Source: an uncultured Flavobacteriaceae bacterium
Lineage (GTDB): Bacteria > Bacteroidota > Bacteroidia > Flavobacteriales > Flavobacteriaceae
Assembly (NCBI GenBank): GCA_947501625.1
Contig: CANMWN010000004.1
Location: 62,001 to 126,000, forward strand
Length of the DNA: 64,000 bases
Reading direction: 5' to 3'
The notes below the pieces were generated by a model. The model saw nothing but the letters and a program-made list of their open reading frames with translations, was not told where the DNA came from and did not search any database. The position numbers were made by a program, and so were the translations under genes. Position 1 is the stretch's first letter; each line of letters opens with the position of its first letter. Positions 8,968 to 19,705 of this stretch are shown in pieces.

Positions 8968-9136
8968 TATTATAATTAGATATTTTTGGGTTATGGTTAA
9001 CTGAAAATAATAGAGGGGTTTCTATCATTTGTTAGACTTTACAAAAATGTGAATATTTTTTAGTAAAAAAAAATAAAATCACTATTGATTATTAACTTTT
9101 TTATGCTTATACTCTCACACTTAAAAATTACGATTT

Positions 9137-9544
9137 ATGCTTACTCATACATTTAAAATCCGTGTTAGATACGGCGAAACAGATCAGATGGGTTATGTGT
9201 ATTATGGCAACTATGCAGCATATTTTGAAATAGGAAGAGTTGAATGGTTGCGAAATTTTGGTATATCTTATAAAGAGATGGAAAATAACGGAATTATGCT
9301 GCCCGTTTTAAATCTCAATGTAAATTATATTAAACCAGCCAAATATGATGATTTAATTACCATAAAAACTTCATTAAGAAAATTGCCAAGTGTAAAAATT
9401 GAATTTGATTTTGAAATTTTTAACGAGCAAAATGAATTGTTAACTACTGCTTATGTAAGTTTAGTTTTTATAGATATGAAAAAGAACAAACCTACAAGAT
9501 GCCCAAAATATTTATTAAACAAAATTAGTTCTCAAAATATTTAA
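9137..9544 (+). CDS. Acyl-CoA thioesterase, YbgC/4-hydroxybenzoyl-CoA thioesterase family
   Basis: 135-residue hotdog-fold protein. The segment DQMGYVYYGNYAAYFEIGR matches the family active-site helix, with the Asp as probable catalytic residue. It hydrolyses acyl-CoA, or acyl-ACP as in the Tol-Pal-linked YbgC, though no tol genes are adjacent. Its 3' end overlaps the convergent YigZ gene by 20 bases, leaving no room for a separate terminator. Confidence 0.9.
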   Translation: MLTHTFKIRVRYGETDQMGYVYYGNYAAYFEIGRVEWLRNFGISYKEMENNGIMLPVLNLNVNYIKPAKYDDLITIKTSLRKLPSVKIEFDFEIFNEQNELLTTAYVSLVFIDMKKNKPTRCPKYLLNKISSQNI

Positions 9545-10133
9545 TTTGAAGACACCTCAATTCTTCAAATTCTACTTTTACCTTTTCAGCATCTTTTTTT
9601 CGTACCGATAAAACAAATTCACAATTCATTTCCATCTTTTGAGATTCAATTGTTAAACTACGTTCTTTAACAATTCTCATTACTTTATCTAAATACTCAT
9701 ACTCAAAAACAAGTTTAAAAAAGACATCAACTGTTTTTTCTTTAATTTCTGAAGATTCCAACACAAGTTTAGTTGCATTTTTATAAGCAGTAATAAGTCC
9801 ACCAACACCTAGTTTTGTGCCACCAAAATATCTAACAACTACTAATAATACATTTGTTAAATCAAACGATAAAATCTGACCATAAATAGGTTGGCCAGCA
9901 CTATTACTTGGCTCCCCATCATCATTTACTCTGTATTTTACATTCTCAACACCCAATTTCCAAGCATAACACCAATGCCTAGCCTTATGATGCTGTTTTT
10001 TTAATTCTTGAAGATATTCTTTAACTTTTTCTTCTGAAGAAACTGGAAATGCATAACCAATAAATTTACTTCCTCTATCTTTATAAACCTCTCCTTCAAA
10101 GGACTGATCAATTGTTTTATAGGTATCGTGCAT
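9525..10133 (-). CDS. YigZ/IMPACT family protein
   Basis: 202 residues. The N-terminal UPF0029/Impact domain has DDGEPSNSAGQPIYGQI and VVVRYFGGTKLGVGGLI; the C-terminal part is the small DUF1949 domain. The family's role is not firmly established (links to translation stress through the eukaryotic GCN1-binding IMPACT). It starts two bases after the ribD stop, so the two genes form an operon. Confidence 0.9.
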   Translation of the reverse strand: MHDTYKTIDQSFEGEVYKDRGSKFIGYAFPVSSEEKVKEYLQELKKQHHKARHWCYAWKLGVENVKYRVNDDGEPSNSAGQPIYGQILSFDLTNVLLVVVRYFGGTKLGVGGLITAYKNATKLVLESSEIKEKTVDVFFKLVFEYEYLDKVMRIVKERSLTIESQKMEMNCEFVLSVRKKDAEKVKVEFEELRCLQIKYFEN

Positions 10134-10135
10134 TA

Positions 10136-11191
10136 TTATTCTATCGGTCTAATGATTTTTAACAAGTCATCATCTATTCGTTCAACACTTACCAAAACAC
10201 CTTCTAAATTAGGTGCTTTTAAACCTTCTCTAAAAACTGTGTTTCCAATAAATATTCTCGCTTCGTCCCATAAATCACTATTTATAAAACTTCGAAGTGT
10301 TTGAGCACCACCTTCAATAATTAAAGACTGAATATTATTTTGATATAAAATATCACATATCTGCTCAGGAATACTTTCCGTGTAATCGATAAATTCCACT
10401 TGAATATTTTCCTTTTTATCATCAAAAAGTGATGTTGAACCAGTAAAAACAATTGTACTTATTGTTCCATCAAAGACATTGAAATCTAAAGGAATCCTCA
10501 TAGAGTTGTCTAAAACCAATCTTATTGGGTTTTGACCAGTCCATTTTCTAACGTTTAATTTTGGATTATCATTTATAACAGTATTTGTCCCAACCATTAT
10601 CGCTTGTTCTTCGCTTCTCCATTTATGAACCAATTGTTGCGAAAATTTGTTAGATATCCAGTTAGGCTGATTTAATGAATCTACATTTCTTTTCTTATCA
10701 ATAAAACCATCTTTGGTTTCTGCCCATTTTAAAATAATAAACGGGCGTTTTTTTTGATGAAATGTAAAAAAGCGTTTATTAATTTCTCTACATTCTTCCT
10801 CTAAAACTCCAACAATAACTTCACATCCATTATTTTTTAAATAATCTATTCCTTTACCCGAAACCAACGCATTTTCATCGACTGTCCCAATAACAACTTT
10901 TTTAATTCCGCTTTCAATAATTAGTTCCGTGCATGGTGGAGTTTTTCCAAAATGTGAACATGGTTCTAAACTTACATATAATGTAGCGTTTTTTAACAAT
11001 TCCTTATTTTTTACCGAAGCAATTGCATTCACTTCGGCATGACTATCTCCATAAGAACTTGTACAACCTTCTCCTATGATTATATCTTCTAAAACAATTA
11101 CCGCTCCTACACTTGGATTTGGCATAGTAATCCCAACATTATTTTTTGAAATTTCTATACAACGTTTTATATATTTGTCATGTATCTTCAC
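10136..11191 (-). CDS. ribD: Bifunctional riboflavin biosynthesis deaminase/reductase RibD
   Basis: Deaminates and then reduces the pyrimidine intermediate of riboflavin synthesis. The N-terminal zinc deaminase domain shows HAEVNAI and EPCSHFGKTPPC; the C-terminal reductase includes KWAETKDGFI and the late IEGGAQTL motif. The start is taken as GTG at 11191 (VKIHDKYIKRC), where RibD homology begins; an ATG at 11236 adds 15 unrelated residues and would run into the divergent gene. Length is then 351 residues, near the family norm. Confidence 0.93.
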   Translation of the reverse strand: MKIHDKYIKRCIEISKNNVGITMPNPSVGAVIVLEDIIIGEGCTSSYGDSHAEVNAIASVKNKELLKNATLYVSLEPCSHFGKTPPCTELIIESGIKKVVIGTVDENALVSGKGIDYLKNNGCEVIVGVLEEECREINKRFFTFHQKKRPFIILKWAETKDGFIDKKRNVDSLNQPNWISNKFSQQLVHKWRSEEQAIMVGTNTVINDNPKLNVRKWTGQNPIRLVLDNSMRIPLDFNVFDGTISTIVFTGSTSLFDDKKENIQVEFIDYTESIPEQICDILYQNNIQSLIIEGGAQTLRSFINSDLWDEARIFIGNTVFREGLKAPNLEGVLVSVERIDDDLLKIIRPIE

Positions 11192-11213
11192 ATCACAAAA
11201 ATAAGATTTTATA

Positions 11214-11708
11214 TTGAGTACAAATACATTTAACATTAGAGAAATAAAACCTCAAGATAATCGTGAAATTGCCAAAACAATTAGAGCAATTTTGATTGAA
11301 TTTGGAGTTCCAAAAGTAGGCACAGCATATGAAGATACTGCGCTTGATTCGATGTTTGAAACTTACTTGAAAGACAAATCTATCTATTACGTAGTAATTC
11401 ATGACAATAAAATTGTAGGTGGAGCAGGAATTATGCAATTACAAAACTCATCTGAAAATATTTGCGAATTGCAAAAAATGTATTTTCTTCCTATTGCAAG
11501 AGGGAAAGGAATTGGTTCTAAAATGATGGAAATTTGCTTGTCAAAAGCAAAAGAGTTTGGCTATGAAAAATGCTATCTAGAAACACTCCCTTATATGGAT
11601 GATGCCCGAAAACTATATAGAAAAGTTGGTTTTCAATCTTTAGACAAACCTCTTGGTGATACTGGTCATTATAGTTGCAATATGTGGATGATTAAAGATT
11701 TAAAATGA
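11214..11708 (+). CDS. GNAT family N-acetyltransferase
   Basis: 164 residues. The start appears to be TTG at 11214 (MSTNTFNIREIKP...), since no ATG lies before the conserved first strand. The acetyl-CoA loop is ARGKGIGSKMM, and the C-terminal part has ETLPYMDDARKLYRKVGF, as in PaiA-like acetyltransferases. Only 22 bases separate it from the GTG of divergent ribD. Its end overlaps prmC by four bases (ATGA), so the two are coupled. Substrate unknown. Confidence 0.85.
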   Translation: MSTNTFNIREIKPQDNREIAKTIRAILIEFGVPKVGTAYEDTALDSMFETYLKDKSIYYVVIHDNKIVGGAGIMQLQNSSENICELQKMYFLPIARGKGIGSKMMEICLSKAKEFGYEKCYLETLPYMDDARKLYRKVGFQSLDKPLGDTGHYSCNMWMIKDLK

Positions 11709-12556
11709 AACTAAAAGATTTAAAACATAATTTTATTACAAGACTCTCATCAACTTATTCAATTGAAGAAATTGAAAGTATGTTTTTTCTATTGTTAGAA
11801 CATACTTACAATCTTAAACGTATAGAATTTATTTTAAATTCTGACATAGAAATAACTAAAGAGAATCAAGTTTATTTTAAACAAGTTATTGAAAAACTAA
11901 GTAAAGAAATTCCTTTACAATATATCATCGGCAAAACTGAATTTTACGGATTATCATTTATTGTAAATTCCAACGTGCTAATTCCAAGACAAGAAACCGA
12001 AGAGTTAGTTCATTGGATTATTAATGAGGCTTCGAAAATCAAGAAAAAAGAAATTACAATTTTAGATATTGGCACTGGAAGTGGCTGCATAGCAATTTCT
12101 CTTGCAAAAAATATAAAAAATGCCAAAGTATTTGCAATTGACATTTCAGAAGATGCCTTAAAAATTGCAAAAACCAATGCTCAACTTAATAATGTTTCGG
12201 TTAATTTTATAACTGAAAATATTTTAACTCTTAAATCATTGAGTGGCAAATTCGATATCATTGTAAGCAACCCTCCATATGTAAGAGAACTTGAGAAAAG
12301 TGAGATTCAAAAAAATGTTTTGGAAAACGAACCTCATCTTGCGCTTTTTGTAAAAGATCGCAATCCTTTATTATTTTATGATTCCATAGCAATGCTAGCA
12401 AAAAATCATTTAGTTGAAAATGGATTCCTTTATTTTGAAATAAATCAATATCTTGGTCGCGAAACTTGTGAATTACTTACATCTAAAGGCTTTAATACTA
12501 TAGAACTTCGCAAGGATCTTAATAATAATGACCGTATGATTAAAGCATTTATATAA
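11705..12556 (+). CDS. prmC: Peptide chain release factor glutamine N5-methyltransferase PrmC (HemK)
   Basis: Methylates the GGQ glutamine of release factors. 283 residues: helical N-terminal domain (1-95), SAM motif DIGTGSG (121-127) and the diagnostic NPPY motif (189-192). Length matches PrmC. Coupled to the upstream acetyltransferase and followed ten bases later by a glycosyltransferase gene. Confidence 0.95.
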   Translation: MKLKDLKHNFITRLSSTYSIEEIESMFFLLLEHTYNLKRIEFILNSDIEITKENQVYFKQVIEKLSKEIPLQYIIGKTEFYGLSFIVNSNVLIPRQETEELVHWIINEASKIKKKEITILDIGTGSGCIAISLAKNIKNAKVFAIDISEDALKIAKTNAQLNNVSVNFITENILTLKSLSGKFDIIVSNPPYVRELEKSEIQKNVLENEPHLALFVKDRNPLLFYDSIAMLAKNHLVENGFLYFEINQYLGRETCELLTSKGFNTIELRKDLNNNDRMIKAFI

Positions 12557-12566
12557 TTTTCTTTAT

Positions 12567-13457
12567 ATGATTATTTTCTCCCGACTCAATGGCGATACCG
12601 CTAGATTAGGAAATCAGTTATTTAGAATTGCTTCTACTATAGGGATAGCCTCAAAAAACAATCAAGAATATGGTTTTCCAGAATGGGAATACTCTAAATA
12701 TTTAAAGAAACCCCTACCTAAATTTGATAATGAAAGTCAATTTACCTTAATAGATGAGAAAAAGTATGAATACTATGATTGGGAATTAAAAAATGGCAAC
12801 TATGACTTATACGGCTGGCTTCAAACTGAAAAATATTTTGACATTCAAAAAGTAAAAACCCAATTCAAATTCAAAACAGACATTGAAAAGAAAGCAATTG
12901 AATCTTATCAAGAAGTTTTAGCAAAGAAAAGCATCTTAATCACAGTAAGAAGAGGAGATTTTATCAATCATCCTTATTACCATCAAGTATCTTTTAAATA
13001 TTATTTTTTAGCACTTATTCACAATTTTCCAGATTGGAAAGAGCGAAACATCCTTTTCACAAGTGATGATATGAATTATTGTAAAAAACATTTTTCATTT
13101 TTAAAAAATGCATATTTTATTGATGATTCTGACCCAATAATTCATTTAATTATTGGGACTAAATGTGATGATTATATCATTAGCAATTCAACTTTTTCTT
13201 GGTGGACAGCATGGCTAGGTGAAAAGGATGACACAAAAATAATTAGACCTATTAAAAATTTTAGAGGCCTAGAAAGTCAAAGAAAAAATGATAAAGATTA
13301 TTTCCCTGAGCGTTGGATGATATTTGACGAAAAAAAACACAAAGTACCTATAAAATATAGTATAGTTTATTTAAAAGCACAACTCACTGACTTAATTTCG
13401 GATTTATTAAGTCTTAAAAAAAGAGTAAAAAGATACCTTAAACGCAAGTTTTCTTAA
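12567..13457 (+). CDS. Alpha-1,2-fucosyltransferase-like glycosyltransferase (GT11)
   Basis: 296 residues with GT11 hallmarks: [14 protein letters not shown] at residues 9-22, the GDP-fucose-binding VRRGD at 127-131 and [13 protein letters not shown] near 210. It probably adds fucose, or a related sugar, to a surface glycan. It lies alone between prmC and trmD, outside any glycan cluster, which suggests insertion or a conserved but unexplained linkage. The C-terminus is very basic, as if membrane-associated. Confidence 0.87.
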   Translation: MIIFSRLNGDTARLGNQLFRIASTIGIASKNNQEYGFPEWEYSKYLKKPLPKFDNESQFTLIDEKKYEYYDWELKNGNYDLYGWLQTEKYFDIQKVKTQFKFKTDIEKKAIESYQEVLAKKSILITVRRGDFINHPYYHQVSFKYYFLALIHNFPDWKERNILFTSDDMNYCKKHFSFLKNAYFIDDSDPIIHLIIGTKCDDYIISNSTFSWWTAWLGEKDDTKIIRPIKNFRGLESQRKNDKDYFPERWMIFDEKKHKVPIKYSIVYLKAQLTDLISDLLSLKKRVKRYLKRKFS

Positions 13458-13471
13458 ATTCCAAAAAAATC

Positions 13472-13479
13472 TATCTTTG
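13472..13479 (+). promoter_or_regulatory. -7 element directly in front of trmD (predicted leaderless mRNA)
   Basis: TAtcTTTG ends four bases before the trmD ATG (13484). A TTTT at 13449-13452 lies 19 bases upstream as a partial -33. No ribosome binding site can fit. Confidence 0.6.
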
Positions 13480-13483
13480 CGCT

Positions 13484-14167
13484 ATGCGTATAGATATCAT
13501 TACAGTTTCACCCGAACTTATAAAAAGCCCTTTTGAACATTCAATTATTAAAAGAGCAATAGACAAAAAGTTAGTTGAAGTTTATTTTCATGATTTACGA
13601 AAATATGCACTAAATAAATATGGCAAAATAGATGATTATCAATTTGGAGGTGGCGCAGGAATGGTTTTAATGATTGAACCAATTGACAAATGCATCTCCA
13701 AATTACAATCAGAAAGGAAGTATGATGAAATTATTTATATGACTCCTGATGCAAAAACTTTAAATCAGCAAACAGCAAATTCACTATCATTATCTAAAAA
13801 CATTATAATTCTTACTGGCCACTATAAAGGAGTTGACCAAAGAGTACGTGACAAATTCATAACCAAAGAAATTTCTATTGGCGATTATGTTTTAAGCGGA
13901 GGAGAATTAGCAGCAGCAGTATTGTGTGATTCAATAATACGATTAATCCCTGGAGTATTGGGAGATGAAACTTCGGCCCTCACCGACTCATTTCAAGACA
14001 ATCTACTCTCACCACCTGTCTATACAAGACCGTCAGATTATGAAGGCATGAAAGTACCTGAAATTTTGCTTTCGGGAAATTTTCCAAAAATTGACGTATG
14101 GAGAGCACAAAAAGCACTTGAACGAACTCAAAATATTCGCCCAGATTTATTAGATTCATTGGATTAA
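13484..14167 (+). CDS. trmD: tRNA (guanine-N1)-methyltransferase TrmD
   Basis: Makes m1G37 in tRNAs, preventing frameshifts. 227 residues with the SPOUT knot: [23 protein letters not shown] and GDYVLSGGE. Linkage to rplS is the classical bacterial order, but rplS also has its own promoter box 120 bases downstream. The rpsP and rimM genes of the usual operon are absent here. Confidence 0.97.
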   Translation: MRIDIITVSPELIKSPFEHSIIKRAIDKKLVEVYFHDLRKYALNKYGKIDDYQFGGGAGMVLMIEPIDKCISKLQSERKYDEIIYMTPDAKTLNQQTANSLSLSKNIIILTGHYKGVDQRVRDKFITKEISIGDYVLSGGELAAAVLCDSIIRLIPGVLGDETSALTDSFQDNLLSPPVYTRPSDYEGMKVPEILLSGNFPKIDVWRAQKALERTQNIRPDLLDSLD

Positions 14168-14207
14168 ATTAAATCTAATAAAACTTTCCAGTTATAAACA
14201 TATTTTA

Positions 14208-14215
14208 TACATTTG
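14208..14215 (+). promoter_or_regulatory. Candidate promoter of rplS
   Basis: TAcaTTTG with a TTTC 19 bases upstream (14185-14188). It leaves a leader of about 65 bases before rplS that contains a GACGAGAATCGTG stretch, a possible small stem; autoregulation is conceivable but not shown. Confidence 0.5.
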
Positions 14216-14287
14216 CACACGCAAAATTAACCTCTGACGAGAATCGTGAATGTTACTTTTTAGCAGAACTATATAAAATATATTAAA

Positions 14288-14638
14288 ATGGCAGATTTAG
14301 TAAAATTCGTTCAAGACGAATTTGTTACCAAAAATGAATTTCCTGAATTCTCTTCAGGTGATACAATAACTGTTTATTACGAAATTAAAGAAGGAGAAAA
14401 AAAACGTACACAATACTTTAGAGGTGTTGTAATTCAACGTAAAGGATCTGGTTCTTCTGAAACTTTTACAATCAGAAAAATGTCTGGAACTGTTGGTGTT
14501 GAACGTATTTTCCCAGTAAACTTACCAGCAATTCAAAAAATTGAAGTAAACAAGAGAGGTAAAGTAAGAAGAGCACGTATTTATTACTTTAGAGGTCTTA
14601 CTGGTAAGAAAGCAAGAATTAAAGAAGTTAGAAGGTAA
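14288..14638 (+). CDS. rplS: 50S ribosomal protein L19
   Basis: 116 residues. The sequence follows L19 through its length: [45 protein letters not shown] and a basic C-terminus with [19 protein letters not shown]. It sits at the 30S-50S interface. It is followed by a strong terminator at 14666. Confidence 0.98.
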   Translation: MADLVKFVQDEFVTKNEFPEFSSGDTITVYYEIKEGEKKRTQYFRGVVIQRKGSGSSETFTIRKMSGTVGVERIFPVNLPAIQKIEVNKRGKVRRARIYYFRGLTGKKARIKEVRR

Positions 14639-14665
14639 TTACAACTTTCTAAAAGTTCTAAATTA

Positions 14666-14703
14666 AAACTTCCAATTTGAAATGTTCAAATTGGAAGTTT
14701 TTT
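14666..14703 (+). terminator. Terminator of rplS
   Basis: A perfect 15-base stem: arms 14666-14680 and 14686-14700 around a five-base loop, followed by T residues. Confidence 0.85.
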
Positions 14704-14741
14704 GTTGTTATTAACAAATGTTAAAAACATCGGTGTATATC

Positions 14742-14770
14742 TTGTTAAAAACTAAGAGGTTATATTTTTG
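14742..14770 (+). promoter_or_regulatory. Promoter with no gene behind it
   Basis: TTG at 14742-14744, an 18-base spacer and a perfect TAttTTTG at 14763-14770. It fires away from the rplS terminator into a region without a credible ORF. Confidence 0.6.
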
Positions 14771-14776
14771 GAAACT

Positions 14777-15216
14777 TCTAAATACTACTTCATATTTGTA
14801 TCATCAATAACTGATAAAGTAATTTTGAAAGTTATTTTTAAATGTTCATGAACATCTTTTCCAAATTTATAAAAAAGTATAATCAACAAAGTATTTAGCA
14901 TACATTAAAGAATATACAAATTTGGGGAAATTTAAATTAAGTATTTGGTATGGTAGTGAAAACTACAACAAAGTATCAGTATTTATTTTAAATGGAGAAA
15001 GTAACTAATAAGAAGTTGTTTAGAGAAGACTTATAGTAAAGTAGTAGTTAAAAAACTGAAGCGGTTTATTAAATCGAATAAGTGATATTAATTGTGAAGA
15101 TAGGTTGAAAAATTCAACAAGTGATAATTGTTACATTATAATTACAACTTATTAAGAATTAACTCCAGCAAAAAGCCATAATAAAAGAGAAATCTATTAT
15201 TATGGCTTTTGTTTTT
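14777..15216 (+). other. Possible non-coding transcript, or relic of a gene, between rplS and icd
   Basis: About 440 bases bounded by a consensus promoter (14742-14770) and a strong terminator (15171-15216). The longest plus-strand ATG reading frames I could follow are under 20 codons (for example from 14842, 14950 and 14993), so it is unlikely to be a normal gene. It does not look like tRNA, tmRNA or a 6S-type single long hairpin. This unit fills most of the 702-base gap 14639-15340. The transcript is inferred, not shown. Confidence 0.4.
15171..15216 (+). terminator. Terminator of the orphan unit
   Basis: AAAAGCCATAATA (15171-15183) pairs fully with TATTATGGCTTTT (15198-15210), loop 14 bases, followed by GTTTTT. 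Confidence 0.8.
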
Positions 15217-15309
15217 ATATCGCAAAAAACACTTGTTTAAATTATTGATTTGATAAAAATCAGTATCAATTAATAGTATATTCCAACTAAGCTTTTAACT
15301 ATAAATTAG

Positions 15310-15317
15310 TAAATTTG
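15310..15317 (+). promoter_or_regulatory. Candidate -7 element of icd
   Basis: TAaaTTTG, 23 bases before the icd ATG. No clear -33 partner. Confidence 0.5.
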
Positions 15318-15328
15318 TTCCACAATAA

Positions 15329-17566
<2,238 letters not shown>

Positions 17567-17584
17567 TTTTTTATAAATTATTTC

Positions 17585-17616
17585 AAAAGCCCTGACTTAT
17601 AGTTGGGGCTTTTTTT
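17585..17616 (+). terminator. Terminator of icd
   Basis: AAAAGCCC (17585-17592) with GGGCTTTT (17606-17613) and seven T at 17610-17616. The T tract runs straight into the -7 element of murQ. Confidence 0.75.
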
Positions 17617-17618
17617 AT

Positions 17619-17626
17619 TATTTTTG
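17619..17626 (+). promoter_or_regulatory. -7 element directly in front of murQ (predicted leaderless mRNA)
   Basis: TAttTTTG ends four bases before the murQ ATG (17631). The -33 region falls inside the icd terminator hairpin and holds no TTTG, so promoter strength is unclear. Confidence 0.5.
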
Positions 17627-17630
17627 ATAT

Positions 17631-18449
17631 ATGAGTTTTACTAAAACTACTGAGCAATCTTCTAACTACAATCATCTTGAAAAGATGACTGTAAATGAAT
17701 TACTAACCAATATCAATAATGAAGATTTAACGATTGCAGCATCGGTCAAAAAAATAATCCCATCAATCGAGGAATTAGTTAATATCGTTGTTTCTAAACT
17801 TAAAAAGAATGGTCGTCTTTTTTATATTGGTGCTGGCACTAGCGGTCGCTTAGGCATCTTAGATGCTTCGGAATGTCCTCCAACATTTGGAGTTTCTCAT
17901 GAACTAGTTCAAGGACTTATTGCTGGAGGTGATAAAGCTATTCGAAAAGCCGTAGAAAATGCTGAAGACTCAACTACTCAAGGCTGGATAGATTTAACAG
18001 AAAAAGATATCTCTACAAATGATGTAGTAATTGGTATTGCTGCTTCGGGTACTACTCCTTATGTAGTTTCCACTCTTAAAAAATGTAACCAAAAATCAAT
18101 TATAACAGGATGCATCACAATGAATGAAAACAGTCCTCTTGCAAACGCTGCTAAATTCCCAATTGTATGTGTTGTAGGACCAGAATTTGTTACTGGAAGT
18201 TCCCGAATGAAAGCAGGAACTGCTCAAAAAATGATACTAAATATGATTTCTACTTCAGTTATGATAAAATTAGGAAAAGTAAAAGGTAACAAAATGGTTG
18301 ACATGCAATTATCGAATGACAAATTAGTCAATAGAGGAACTAAAATGATTATGGAAGAATTAAAGGTTAATGAAGTTACTGCAAATAACTTACTTTTAAA
18401 ACATGGCAGTGTTAGAAACGCTATAAAATTTTACAATGAGCAAAAATAA
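17631..18449 (+). CDS. murQ: N-acetylmuramic acid 6-phosphate etherase
   Basis: Cleaves the lactyl ether of MurNAc-6-P to GlcNAc-6-P and lactate during peptidoglycan recycling. 272 residues with a SIS fold: YIGAGTSGRLGILDASECPPTFG region (about 65-87), IAASGTTPYV and GSSRMKAGTAQK. Slightly shorter than the E. coli enzyme (298). Its end overlaps the next gene by 14 bases, giving a three-gene operon with a small membrane protein and an ATP-grasp enzyme. Confidence 0.96.
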   Translation: MSFTKTTEQSSNYNHLEKMTVNELLTNINNEDLTIAASVKKIIPSIEELVNIVVSKLKKNGRLFYIGAGTSGRLGILDASECPPTFGVSHELVQGLIAGGDKAIRKAVENAEDSTTQGWIDLTEKDISTNDVVIGIAASGTTPYVVSTLKKCNQKSIITGCITMNENSPLANAAKFPIVCVVGPEFVTGSSRMKAGTAQKMILNMISTSVMIKLGKVKGNKMVDMQLSNDKLVNRGTKMIMEELKVNEVTANNLLLKHGSVRNAIKFYNEQK

Positions 18450-18663
18450 ATCACTTATTAGCAAAGGGATACTTCGAATTGGCATCTCCATTTTTTTAAT
18501 GTTCTTAGGACCAGTAGTAACCTCTATAGGTTTTAGAGCAATGAACGATGGAATATATTTTTGGTTTATTATAGGGATAATTATAAGTATTATTGCTATT
18601 GTTTTAGGTTTTATAGGAGTAAAAACTATACTTAACGGATTATTTAATAATGGCGAGGAATAA
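18436..18663 (+). CDS. Small two-helix membrane protein (DUF6095-like)
   Basis: 75 residues with two hydrophobic helices (about 11-32 and 41-66) and short charged ends. It overlaps murQ by 14 bases and the ATP-grasp gene by 14 bases, so it is tightly coupled to both. I believe it belongs to the flavobacterial DUF6095 group found next to murQ, but this is from memory. Function unknown. Confidence 0.65.
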   Translation: MSKNKSLISKGILRIGISIFLMFLGPVVTSIGFRAMNDGIYFWFIIGIIISIIAIVLGFIGVKTILNGLFNNGEE

Positions 18664-19705
18664 TCGTTTTTTGGACAAATTGAAAAACTGGGAGTATTGG
18701 CCTACTTCAATGTTTTATTTACCTAACATTCCTTATGCTTTTTATTTAGGCATGAAGGCTAAAAGTCTTACTTTTTATACAGCAGCAAATCCAACTATAA
18801 AAAGTTCAGGGAATGGTACTGAATCAAAATTTAAAACTATTGAATTAATTCCAAAAAAACACAAGCCTAAAACTATTCTTATCAATCCAAACGAAGACTT
18901 CAATTTAGTATTAAAAAAAATTGAAACTGCTAAAATAAAATATCCACTTATTGTCAAACCTGATATTGGTTTCAGAGGATTACTCGTAAAAAAAATTGAT
19001 TCAGATCAAGAACTAGAGTTGTATTTGAAAAAATATCCGCTAAACGTTCTGATACAAGAATTTATAAAATACGAGAATGAATGTGGCATATTCTACTATA
19101 GATTACCAAATGAAGAAAAGGGAACTATTACTTCGATTACTTTAAAAAATTTCTCCACTGTAGAAGGTGATGGAAAATCCACTTTATCAGACCTTATTGT
19201 AAATGATGAAAGGGCCAAAATGTATTATGATATTTTCAAGGAATTACATAAAGATAATTTAGAATCAGTTCCCAGAAAAGGAAAACAAATCAAACTTACT
19301 TCAATTGGAAATCATTGCAAAGGTACTCAGTTTAAAAATGGAAATGGACTAATTAATAGCGAGTTAGAGGAAATATTTACCGAAATTGAAAAAGAAATTG
19401 AAGGTTGGTTTTATGGAAGAATTGATTTAAAATATGATACGTTTGATAAAATCATTTCTGATAAAAAATTTAAAATTTTAGAAATAAACGGCATTATTTC
19501 AGAGCCTACTCACGTGTTTGACGCTTCTACCTATTCGTATTTTGATGCGCTAAAAGCAATACGTAAGCATTGGAAAATATTATATGAAGTTGCTACAAAA
19601 AATCATAAAATTCATCATGTTCCTTATATGAAAACTTTAGATTTCATTAGAGAAACTCGAGAATTAAGAACCTACTTAAAGAAGATTGAAAAATTAAGTT
19701 CTTGA
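18650..19705 (+). CDS. ATP-grasp family protein, D-alanine-D-alanine ligase-like
   Basis: 351 residues. An ATP-grasp core is visible: YPLIVKPDIGFRG (ATP-binding lysine and loop, about 99-111), VLIQEFIKYENE, and the metal-binding KILEINGIISEP near 280. It lacks the canonical Ddl motifs, so it may ligate another amino acid or peptide. Its place behind murQ suggests a peptidoglycan-recycling ligation, but this is inference. The 3' end overlaps the convergent DinB gene by 12 bases. Confidence 0.75.
   Translation: MARNNRFLDKLKNWEYWPTSMFYLPNIPYAFYLGMKAKSLTFYTAANPTIKSSGNGTESKFKTIELIPKKHKPKTILINPNEDFNLVLKKIETAKIKYPLIVKPDIGFRGLLVKKIDSDQELELYLKKYPLNVLIQEFIKYENECGIFYYRLPNEEKGTITSITLKNFSTVEGDGKSTLSDLIVNDERAKMYYDIFKELHKDNLESVPRKGKQIKLTSIGNHCKGTQFKNGNGLINSELEEIFTEIEKEIEGWFYGRIDLKYDTFDKIISDKKFKILEINGIISEPTHVFDASTYSYFDALKAIRKHWKILYEVATKNHKIHHVPYMKTLDFIRETRELRTYLKKIEKLSS

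Noticed and set aside
8968-9136. Possible oriC next to dnaA
   Set aside because: No cluster of DnaA boxes or AT-rich repeat array was seen; dnaA is not next to the origin in many Bacteroidota.
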